Below, in pieces: positions 7,113 through 13,896 of a DNA stretch of 15,940 bases (position 1 is the first letter of the stretch; each line of letters begins with the position of its first letter). The stretch lies in the NCBI GenBank assembly GCA_030149965.1, contig JASLHB010000090.1:1-15940 (forward strand), in the 5' to 3' direction. The position numbers and the translations under genes are program-made. Below the pieces are notes generated by a model. The model was not told where the DNA came from. It saw only the letters and a list, made by a program, of their open reading frames with translations, and made no database searches. The stretch comes from Wohlfahrtiimonas sp. Lineage in GTDB: Bacteria; Pseudomonadota; Gammaproteobacteria; Cardiobacteriales; Wohlfahrtiimonadaceae.

Positions 7113-10100
7113 TCAATAATATGCATTAATTTTCTTAAAGTTGACGCGACCTGACTCTAATGGCTCAGAATCATCTAATTTAACACTTTCATTACAGGTT
7201 ACTTCACCGAAGATTCCACCCACACAATCTAATTTAGCTGTGTCGTCTTCTGAAACATGGCTACTATCTTCACCACCAGTCATATCAATGATTTCATCCT
7301 TCAATCCTTCTTCAAAATCATCTAAATCAGCAATATCGTTTCCTTCTGGGCTTTCTTCAATCCATTCACCAGTTAAGCCACCTTCAGCTGTTCCTGTTGA
7401 GCCTTGATTGTAAATACCTTTATGACCAGATGATTTACCTGTTTTGGCATCAAATGATAAAACCTTACCAAAAGCCGCATCTGATAAACACGGATCATAT
7501 AGATCCCCAATCACATAACCTTTATCTCGCTCATGAATACCCCATGTTACAAAGATAATATTATTACCTGCAGAATCATACTTAGCATTTTGAATCGTCC
7601 GTTCACCTGATTGTTTTCCATCCGCGATTAAACGCATTGCCCATCCATTATGAGTACTAGATGTCGGCTCTGTAATTTCTAAGTCATGTTTTTCTTCAGA
7701 GTAGTAATTTATACTCGAACCATCAGCATAATTCACTTCACCAACATTCAAATCGTTCATTGTTAACATTGGTTTTAAAATTGTTGATGGCTTCGTCAAT
7801 AAATTCACTGTAGCAGTAGAATCACCAACGATATTATCGTGATCAATAACATTATAAACACTGTGCTCAACTAAAGAGTTATCACCACGATCCAAAGTAT
7901 GGCTTGCAGCATTACCTGTGCCAAACGCAACATTATATAAATTTGTAGATTTATTTTTAGTCACTAAAGGTTTCACTGAAATCGCAGATTGTCCTTCATT
8001 ACTTGGTTTAGATGATGCTTTAAATAAAGCTGTCACAGTAACATTGCCATCTGTGATATCAGCACCATTGAAATTTATCTTATACAATGTCCCCGAATAA
8101 TCCCCAACATAAATACGATCCAGTGCTTGACCATTCTTTGATGCTTTAACAACAATTGAAGGAGTTGATACACCACCACCATTATGGTTTAAAATAATTT
8201 CTTGTAACTTATCGCCTGTATAAGCATCTATAAAATATATAACAGATTTATCTACACCAAAACCATTACCAAAAATAGCAACTGCTTGACCTTTTCCATC
8301 AATCACCTGATTGAATATTTCAAAACCAGAATATGTATAGCCTAAATCTTTAAATCCGGATGTGCGATATTTTTCTGGTCCTTCATTGGTGATTTCAAAC
8401 AATGGTGTCACTTGATCTAAATAATCAGTATTAGAAGATATTTTCAAATTTTCAGGTGCACCATATACACGATAACCTACAATTCCTTTACCACCACTCC
8501 CCATAGACGTTAAACCAATTGTCGCATAAATATTACCTTTACCTTTCTGATGAACTTTCACATCTGACAATTTGGTTTTACCTTCTAACACTAATGTTGC
8601 AGGACGATTTTCACCCGCAACTTCAGCTAACCGATGCGCTAATAACTGAGGAAAATAGGCTGTATTGCGCGCACCAGCTTTTTCATAACCTGTTAAACCA
8701 CGTTGAGCGTTCACAAAATTTACAAAGCCGTCATTATCAGAAACAATTAAATAGTTGGATGATTGATTTTTAACTTTATATTTTAAATATTCAACTAATT
8801 CTTGAGCCAAAGAATTCTCCATCTTATCTTTAGAAATATTGATATTCAACACATCCTTATTTGCTAAAATCAAATCAGAATTTGTGATACTTCCCATTGG
8901 ACGTAAACGAGCTCTTAAACCACCTCCACCACTGTATTGCCCACCACTTAACAGCCATGGAATATATTGATTATTGAATTTTTCACCATATCTATCTTCA
9001 TTATGGATATCTTCAAACTGCTTTTTAACCTTAGGATCAGATAAATATGTTATCTCACCATTATTAGATGCTAAAAATGTTACATAATTGCTTTGTTCAG
9101 GTTTAATTGTATTGTCAGTATTCCATAATTCCATAACATCAACAATTGGTTTTTTCTCACCATCGACATTGGTATAACCAGAAATATATGGCGCCATGGC
9201 ACGAATATTCCCCATCTGCTGATTAAAATTATAGGTCGTATCATAACGAATCGTGCCTACTTTAGATAAATCCATATTCCCACTAGAGTCATTTGGCTTC
9301 CCTTCTAGAACATCTGAATTATTTCTATCATTAGTAGACATTGTGCTACTAGTACTTTTAATAATGGAAGAAAATATCGTATCAAAGGCTAACAAGAGAT
9401 CTTCAGCATTCCCCTCTCCTTCACCAAACCCCAAATTCATCCCACCTGTTGGCTCTGTCATATCTAAATAAACTCGAGACAATGGATTCACAAATAGACT
9501 CACACTGTGTGTAATAATTGGCATTGATGAAGATAATTCATCAGTCCATGATTTATCTGCATCATCTAATTTTTTTTCTACCCATTCATTATTTTTATAG
9601 ATCGGTTTATATGCATAACGCAAATCAACGTCACCGGTTGCTCGCCCAATAATTGGACCAGTCATTCTATCCGAGTTATAGCCGACATTAACATCATGTA
9701 TTTTTTTATCTGTCCCACCAATCCATGCATTTGAACCATCCCTAAGGTCAATTCCCCATACTTTAGATTGATTAGGTTCTCCATCTGTCATCACAATCAT
9801 ATGATTTTGCTGACAACGATAACGCAAAGGTGTTTCCATAATTTTGTATGGATAATAACGCTCAACACCGTCACTTTGAACTGTAATATTTTCACCATTG
9901 ACACCACCTAGAGTCACTGGTTGACCTCTAAACATTTTAATCGTCTCATAAACTGCAGGATATAAAGGTGTTTGCCCTGGAGAATATTTAATCAATGCAG
10001 AAATCGGATTAACAACATCTTTTTCAAATTGGGCTGAACTTAATGTCCCATAATCATCCATTGGCAAACGAATTATGCTATCCATTAGATCAGAACTATC

Positions 10101-10583
10101 ATTATTCACCTGCCATAATACTGATATACCTAAATAGGCTTGCTCTCGGTACTTATGTAATAAGGTACGAACAGCATGATCTAAAGCTTTTTTACGCATG
10201 ACAAATGCACAATTCATAATTCTAGGTGGCTTTTTCTTACCATAATACCCACCATTGGCTGCCGTAGTATCATTCCATGGCTTATAAACACCATCTCTAA
10301 AAGGATCATACTCGCCACGCTCTTCTCGCTCTTGTGCCCATGCAGGACCTTGATATTGGCATGTTGGCTGGCCAAAACCAAAAGCGTGCTCTGGTGCTAT
10401 AACATCAGCATAGACCATTGAACCTGAGTCATCTAACACCATGTGAATATTAGGCTTTGCTTGAGGCGTACTAAAAATAGGCGTTGTAGAAGGTTCAAAT
10501 GAATTTGCATTCGCACATGCTAAAACCCCGATACTTGAAAGCAAAAATGCTATTTTTTTTGTCGATATTTTTTGATTTTTCAT
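7113..10583 (-). CDS. pilY1: PilC/PilY1-family type IV pilus tip adhesin, copy B
   Basis: This 1156-residue paralog of copy A has the same domain order: signal peptide, von Willebrand A domain (D51-x-S53-x-S55 in LDDSGSM, T205 in GQTPL, D267 in MTDG), PilC-type beta-propeller (about 605-1070, with YLIVSDNDGF at 611-620 and YVGDYSGTLYKINF at 825-838) and an acidic tail ending NFKKINAYY. The six mature-protein cysteines (75, 125, 257, 1032, 1120, 1130) match copy A. Differences from copy A: an RGD tripeptide at 899-901 where A has RGS; a Cys at 23 in a lipobox-like VLAC at the end of the signal-peptide core; and an A8 run in codons 8-10. The copies differ most in the von Willebrand A domain loops after TDG (about 270-330). 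The acidic calcium loop before YVGD is also missing here. The ATG has only a weak GAG ribosome binding site. This is the first gene of the pair, and a long leader is likely. Confidence 0.92.
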   Translation of the reverse strand: MKNQKISTKKIAFLLSSIGVLACANANSFEPSTTPIFSTPQAKPNIHMVLDDSGSMVYADVIAPEHAFGFGQPTCQYQGPAWAQEREERGEYDPFRDGVYKPWNDTTAANGGYYGKKKPPRIMNCAFVMRKKALDHAVRTLLHKYREQAYLGISVLWQVNNDSSDLMDSIIRLPMDDYGTLSSAQFEKDVVNPISALIKYSPGQTPLYPAVYETIKMFRGQPVTLGGVNGENITVQSDGVERYYPYKIMETPLRYRCQQNHMIVMTDGEPNQSKVWGIDLRDGSNAWIGGTDKKIHDVNVGYNSDRMTGPIIGRATGDVDLRYAYKPIYKNNEWVEKKLDDADKSWTDELSSSMPIITHSVSLFVNPLSRVYLDMTEPTGGMNLGFGEGEGNAEDLLLAFDTIFSSIIKSTSSTMSTNDRNNSDVLEGKPNDSSGNMDLSKVGTIRYDTTYNFNQQMGNIRAMAPYISGYTNVDGEKKPIVDVMELWNTDNTIKPEQSNYVTFLASNNGEITYLSDPKVKKQFEDIHNEDRYGEKFNNQYIPWLLSGGQYSGGGGLRARLRPMGSITNSDLILANKDVLNINISKDKMENSLAQELVEYLKYKVKNQSSNYLIVSDNDGFVNFVNAQRGLTGYEKAGARNTAYFPQLLAHRLAEVAGENRPATLVLEGKTKLSDVKVHQKGKGNIYATIGLTSMGSGGKGIVGYRVYGAPENLKISSNTDYLDQVTPLFEITNEGPEKYRTSGFKDLGYTYSGFEIFNQVIDGKGQAVAIFGNGFGVDKSVIYFIDAYTGDKLQEIILNHNGGGVSTPSIVVKASKNGQALDRIYVGDYSGTLYKINFNGADITDGNVTVTALFKASSKPSNEGQSAISVKPLVTKNKSTNLYNVAFGTGNAASHTLDRGDNSLVEHSVYNVIDHDNIVGDSTATVNLLTKPSTILKPMLTMNDLNVGEVNYADGSSINYYSEEKHDLEITEPTSSTHNGWAMRLIADGKQSGERTIQNAKYDSAGNNIIFVTWGIHERDKGYVIGDLYDPCLSDAAFGKVLSFDAKTGKSSGHKGIYNQGSTGTAEGGLTGEWIEESPEGNDIADLDDFEEGLKDEIIDMTGGEDSSHVSEDDTAKLDCVGGIFGEVTCNESVKLDDSEPLESGRVNFKKINAYY
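7115..7142. repeat. 28-bp repeat shared by the 3' ends of both pilY1 copies (B side)
   Basis: Identical to 3478-3505; it encodes the conserved C-terminal NFKKINAYY and part of the stop codon. Copy B ends in TGA where copy A ends in TAA. Confidence 0.85.
7927..7982. repeat. 56-bp perfect repeat inside pilY1 copy B, matching copy A
   Basis: Identical to 4299-4354. It lies within the block encoding residues 848-916, which differs from copy A at a single residue: D901 here (part of RGD), S907 in copy A. Confidence 0.9.
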
Positions 10584-10799
10584 AGTATTACTCGTGCAAT
10601 TATTAGGATTTTTTATTAATCATACCGTATTCAAACATTTTAACGTAAATATGCAAAATATACAGATCAGTACCATCCATTATTTTATGTGATTGATCTC
10701 TAAAGCTCTACGCTTAATTAATTGTGAAAATTTGATGACTCATTAGCCTTACATATAAAAACATAGACTTGAGTTGCGCCGTCATGCACATCTTATAAT

Positions 10800-10827
10800 A
10801 TTATATAATTTTGTATTTATTTGTTAA
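10800..10827 (-). promoter_or_regulatory. Candidate promoter for the pilY1 pair
   Basis: Reading the minus strand, -35 TTAACA (10822-10827, 5/6), a 16-bp spacer and a consensus -10 TATAAT (10800-10805) form a good sigma-70 promoter. It is directed toward pilY1 copy B and lies just downstream of the mqo terminator. The start would fall near 10793. AT-rich DNA produces -10 look-alikes often, so the pairing with a near-consensus -35 is the main support. Confidence 0.5.
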
Positions 10828-10850
10828 TTTATGAAAAAATGATCCATATC

Positions 10851-10884
10851 AAAAAATCCTGCGCTTTAACATGCAGGATTTTTT
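10851..10884 (-). terminator. Intrinsic terminator downstream of mqo
   Basis: A 12-bp stem, AAAAAATCCTGC (10851-10862) with GCAGGATTTTTT (10873-10884), encloses a 10-nt loop. On the minus strand the stem is followed by a T run, 27 bp past the mqo stop codon. This separates mqo transcription from the pilY1 genes. Confidence 0.88.
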
Positions 10885-10910
10885 TGTATTACAAGGATTC
10901 AACAGTTGAA

Positions 10911-12311
10911 CTATACTTCAACCAACGAACCTTCATCAGGGCGATCAATTTCTAAAAGATCAACTTCACCACTTAGTAGAACTTCATCAAATGCTGCTTT
11001 ATCAATATTACATTTTAAGAAGTTAGCAATTAAATACATATCTTTTTCAGCATTACCCAAACAAGATGTACCACCTGGTGATGGTGTCATGTTGAATACA
11101 ATACCTGTACCTGGATTAATTTTCGCTTCACCCATGATCAATTTACGTTGATTTTTATCGATCACTTGTGGACGAATACCACCAAAGCCATTAGCAAACT
11201 TAACATCATTGATTTCTAATGAAGGAATAATTTTCTTCATCTCTTTCAAGAATAAACGTTCACGCAAATATGGAATTTCGTATAAGAAGTTCGTAAAAGT
11301 ATAATTACGGATATCTTTAACTTTCATTAATTTCCATAATGCAGACATTGTACTTGGCGCTAAGCTGAATACTTTCCAGAAATCTTTCACAGTTTTCAAA
11401 TTACGGCGTTCTAACAATGGTAATGCAATTGCAGTTGGTCCGAAACGAGTTTTACCCGGAACAGCAATATCCGGATCACCATGAACAGCAGCAAATGGTA
11501 AGTTAGGATTTTGAACTGTATAAACTTTACCATTCAATACTTCTGGTGTGAAATAGTATGATCCGCCCATTGGCAAACATGCTAAATCCAAACCATAACC
11601 CATTTTATGAGCAAACAATAAAGAATGACCACAAGCTGATACCACAATGTATTTCGCTTCCACAACACCCACTTTAGAGTTTGCTGTGTGAACTTGGAAT
11701 ACATCACCAACTTTCTTAATGTCTGTCACTTTTGTAGACATCATGATATCGCAATCAGCACCACGATCGTCAGCGGCTTTCTTTGCTTCTTTCACAAAAG
11801 ATTCTGATAATGCACGATAGTTACACGCAACATATTCATCCAATGCACCTAATGCAAAGATTTCTTCCTCTTCAGGACGGCCTTCAACAATTTTTGGCTC
11901 AATTGCACGAATACCTTCGCGGTCCAATGCTTTTAAATTTGGGAAAAGAGGTTTAAATTCTTCAAAGCGCGCTCTTAAACCGTCGCACTCTTCCTTACCC
12001 ACACCTAAAACCATTTTTGGGTATTTAGCAACGATGCCACTACGATCTTCTTCTGCCAACTTCGTTACATAGTTAACAATCATGTTACCTGTACGTTTAG
12101 TCGCTTTCGCTTTTTCGTATGTATAGTTAGTTTCAATATCGCCCTTGTGGATCGTTTGGCTGTTATTGAAACTTTGTGAGTTAACTGAAGCAATTGCATC
12201 GTATTGTTCCATCAAACCTATAGTTTTCAGATCAGTAAAACGACTCAATTGATATAAAAGCGACGTACCAGAAACGCCACCACCTATGATTAATACATCA
12301 AATTTTTTCAT
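10911..12311 (-). CDS. mqo: Malate:quinone oxidoreductase, short Helicobacter-like type
   Basis: Mqo is a peripheral inner-membrane FAD enzyme that oxidises malate to oxaloacetate and passes electrons to quinone, replacing or bypassing NAD-dependent malate dehydrogenase. The 466-residue protein begins with a strand-turn-helix FAD motif (FDVLIIGGGVSG, 4-15), followed by the Mqo signature NSQTIHKGDIETNY (50-63), the central VYTVQNPNLPFAAVHGDPD, and the C-terminal FNMTPSPGGTSCLGNA (406-421). From memory the sequence follows the short Helicobacter pylori enzyme, about 450 residues, more closely than the roughly 500-550-residue E. coli or Pseudomonas forms. I chose the ATG at 12311, which puts the FAD motif right at the N terminus and has GGAA about 7 bases upstream. 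An ATG at 12350 would add 13 residues, but it lies at the proposed transcription start and has no ribosome binding site. mnmE lies 125 bp upstream with no clear terminator between, so some read-through is possible. Confidence 0.9.
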   Translation of the reverse strand: MKKFDVLIIGGGVSGTSLLYQLSRFTDLKTIGLMEQYDAIASVNSQSFNNSQTIHKGDIETNYTYEKAKATKRTGNMIVNYVTKLAEEDRSGIVAKYPKMVLGVGKEECDGLRARFEEFKPLFPNLKALDREGIRAIEPKIVEGRPEEEEIFALGALDEYVACNYRALSESFVKEAKKAADDRGADCDIMMSTKVTDIKKVGDVFQVHTANSKVGVVEAKYIVVSACGHSLLFAHKMGYGLDLACLPMGGSYYFTPEVLNGKVYTVQNPNLPFAAVHGDPDIAVPGKTRFGPTAIALPLLERRNLKTVKDFWKVFSLAPSTMSALWKLMKVKDIRNYTFTNFLYEIPYLRERLFLKEMKKIIPSLEINDVKFANGFGGIRPQVIDKNQRKLIMGEAKINPGTGIVFNMTPSPGGTSCLGNAEKDMYLIANFLKCNIDKAAFDEVLLSGEVDLLEIDRPDEGSLVEV

Positions 12312-12350
12312 ATCCCCATTCCATTCAGAGTAGACTCGACAACCTTTCAT

Positions 12351-12378
12351 ATAATACTGTAACCGTATTTTTTCTCAA
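12351..12378 (-). promoter_or_regulatory. Candidate promoter for mqo
   Basis: Reading the minus strand, -35 TTGAGA (12373-12378, 5/6), a 16-bp spacer and -10 TATTAT (12351-12356, 5/6). Transcription would start near 12344, about 33 nt before the ATG at 12311. This also argues against translation from the ATG at 12350. Confidence 0.5.
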
Positions 12379-12411
12379 AAGAAATTTAACAATCATGACG
12401 AATGAAAAGTT

Positions 12412-12429
12412 GTCAATAAGTAGTCAATT
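12412..12429. promoter_or_regulatory. GTCAAT direct repeat upstream of mqo (possible regulator site)
   Basis: GTCAATA (12412-12418) and GTCAATT (12423-12429) are direct repeats 11 bp apart, about one helical turn. They lie 34 bp upstream of the proposed mqo -35 box. This spacing is typical of response regulators that bind direct repeats. The half-sites loosely resemble the GTTAAT element of ArcA, a known repressor of mqo in E. coli, but that link is inference. Confidence 0.25.
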
Positions 12430-12436
12430 ATTAAAG

Positions 12437-13762
12437 TTACTTCCCAATACAAAAACTAGAGAAAATTTCACCCAATAATTCATCTGTTGTGAATCGACCT
12501 GTAATTAATCCGATATCATCTTGTGCTAAACGAATTTCTTCTGCCACCAAATCAATACTATGACCTTCATTCAACAACTTTCTAGCAACATCTAAATGCT
12601 CTAAACTTTCTCTCAAAGCAACCAAATGGCGTTCTCTTGCACTAAACATACCTTGACTAGGCTGGAATTGAACAGCTTCTACAATCGCATCTTTCAATAA
12701 CTCAATACCATCATTAGACTTTGCTGAAAGCATGATTGTATCTTCTACTCTACCGACTTCATTGCCTGTTAAATCCACTTTATTTCGAATATGTAGTATT
12801 GGTGCATTCAAGGATTCTAGTAGCATATCCTTCTCTGCACTTTGATCTTGATCGTCATGTATCCATAAGATCAAATCTGCTTTTTTCATCGCTTCACGCG
12901 TTCTACGAATACCTTCTTGCTCAATCACATCTGTTGTTTCACGCAAACCTGCTGTATCAATAATGTGTAATGGTAAACCGTGAATGATGATGCTCTCTTT
13001 CAATGTATCACGTGTTGTACCTGCAATATCAGTCACAATTGCGCTTTCTTCACCAGATAATGCATTTAAAATACTTGATTTACCTGCATTTGGCTTACCT
13101 GCTAATACAACTGTTAAACCATCTGTCAGCAACTTACCTTGATTCGCATTTTGCAATAAATGCAAAATATCTGCTTCCACTGCGTTCAATCGTTCCATCA
13201 CATGACCATCAGAGATAAAATCAATATCTTCTTCACTGAAATCAATGGATGCTTCCACATAAACACGTAAATGAATCAATGCTTCACTGATTGTACTTGT
13301 CTTCGTAGAAAATTGACCTGATAAAGAGTTCATAGCAGCTTTTGCTTGCGCTTCACTTTGGCTCATAATGAGATCATGAATTGCTTCTGCTTGCACAAGA
13401 TCTAATTTGCCATTCAAGAATGCTCGTTCTGTAAATTCACCTGCTTTAGCAGGTTCAGCACCTAGCTCATACACGCGCTTGAGAACACGATTTAAGACAA
13501 CCAATCCACCATGACCTTGCAACTCTACAGAATCTTCGCCAGTGAATGAATTTGGCCCTTTAAAATAGATTGCTATACCTTCATCCATCACTTCATTTTC
13601 ACCATTATGAAATGGCGTAAATGTTGCATGACGTGCAACTAAAAATTCTTTCTGACAAATCTCTAATGCAATTGCATAACTTTCTGGGCCTGAGATACGA
13701 ATAATCCCAACACCACCGATGGAAATACCAGATGCGATGGCAGCAATGGTTGTCTCTTTCAT
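12437..13762 (-). CDS. mnmE: tRNA uridine-5-carboxymethylaminomethyl modification GTPase MnmE
   Basis: MnmE works with MnmG (GidA) to install the carboxymethylaminomethyl or aminomethyl group on the wobble uridine (U34) of certain tRNAs, using GTP, a folate one-carbon donor and FAD. The 441 residues comprise an N-terminal folate-binding domain (about 1-118, GGVGIIRISG at 16-25), a helical domain, and an inserted G domain with G1 GKPNAGKS (222-229), switch I IAGTTRD (246-252), G3 DTAG (269-272), G4 NKVD (327-330) and G5 SAK (346-348). The protein ends in the family's invariant CIGK, with catalytic C438. The length is slightly below the 454 of E. coli. The ATG has GAGGGA close upstream. The position downstream of yidC is conserved among proteobacteria, but here a terminator and a hairpin with an embedded -10 lie between the two genes, so mnmE probably has its own promoter. 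Confidence 0.97.
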   Translation of the reverse strand: MKETTIAAIASGISIGGVGIIRISGPESYAIALEICQKEFLVARHATFTPFHNGENEVMDEGIAIYFKGPNSFTGEDSVELQGHGGLVVLNRVLKRVYELGAEPAKAGEFTERAFLNGKLDLVQAEAIHDLIMSQSEAQAKAAMNSLSGQFSTKTSTISEALIHLRVYVEASIDFSEEDIDFISDGHVMERLNAVEADILHLLQNANQGKLLTDGLTVVLAGKPNAGKSSILNALSGEESAIVTDIAGTTRDTLKESIIIHGLPLHIIDTAGLRETTDVIEQEGIRRTREAMKKADLILWIHDDQDQSAEKDMLLESLNAPILHIRNKVDLTGNEVGRVEDTIMLSAKSNDGIELLKDAIVEAVQFQPSQGMFSARERHLVALRESLEHLDVARKLLNEGHSIDLVAEEIRLAQDDIGLITGRFTTDELLGEIFSSFCIGK

Positions 13763-13778
13763 GATTCCCTCATATAAA

Positions 13779-13812
13779 AAATCTCTTATAACGTCGCCAT
13801 TATAAGAGATTT
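13779..13812 (-). terminator. Perfect 13-bp hairpin with T run just upstream of mnmE
   Basis: AAATCTCTTATAA and TTATAAGAGATTT pair perfectly around an 8-nt loop. On the minus strand the stem is followed by a T run, and it ends only 16 bp before the mnmE ATG. It looks like an intrinsic terminator or attenuator, but the stem is mostly A/T. It overlaps a consensus -10, so it could instead be an operator. Confidence 0.5.
13799..13804 (-). promoter_or_regulatory. Candidate -10 box for mnmE
   Basis: A perfect TATAAT on the minus strand lies within the first-transcribed arm and loop edge of the hairpin above. I see no good -35 at 16-18 bp. The transcript would start near 13792, inside the loop, so it would carry only the second arm and could not form the hairpin. 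Transcripts arriving from yidC would carry both arms. Confidence 0.35.
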
Positions 13813-13847
13813 CATTTCAAATAAACTAAAAACTATACCTTAAAATA

Positions 13848-13874
13848 ACACTCCTCGCCGTTGGCGAGGAGTGT
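13848..13874 (-). terminator. Intrinsic terminator downstream of yidC
   Basis: A GC-rich 12-bp perfect stem, ACACTCCTCGCC (13848-13859) with GGCGAGGAGTGT (13863-13874), closes a 3-nt loop 22 bp beyond the yidC stop codon. On the minus strand TTATTTT follows the stem. This is the strongest hairpin in the window and probably ends the rnpA-yidD-yidC transcript. Confidence 0.85.
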
Positions 13875-13896
13875 CACAAACAAAGGTTAAATATAA

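Larger units (their letters stand above)
10584..10910. other. Intergenic region: pilY1 leader, promoter and mqo terminator
   Basis: This 327-bp gap holds a candidate pilY1 promoter and the mqo terminator (both listed separately) and, between the promoter and the copy B start, an AT-rich leader of about 210 nt. A 25-codon frame runs at 10714-10791 on the minus strand, but it lacks a ribosome binding site, would start almost at the transcription start, and resembles nothing I know. I did not recognise a riboswitch consensus in the leader. Confidence 0.5.

Noticed and set aside
4208..8042. The repeated pilY1 sequence as the arms of a mobile element or an assembly artefact.
   Set aside because: The two genes differ throughout by many synonymous changes and have different stop codons and flanks; there is no transposase, terminal inverted repeat or target duplication.
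10714..10791. 25-codon open frame in the pilY1 leader on the minus strand.
   Set aside because: It begins within a few bases of the likely transcription start, has no ribosome binding site and no recognisable sequence; chance frames of this size are common.
12312..12350. N-terminal extension of Mqo from the ATG at 12350 (13 extra residues).
   Set aside because: There is no ribosome binding site before it, a good promoter -10 directly abuts it, and the FAD motif is at the N terminus when the ATG at 12311 is used.
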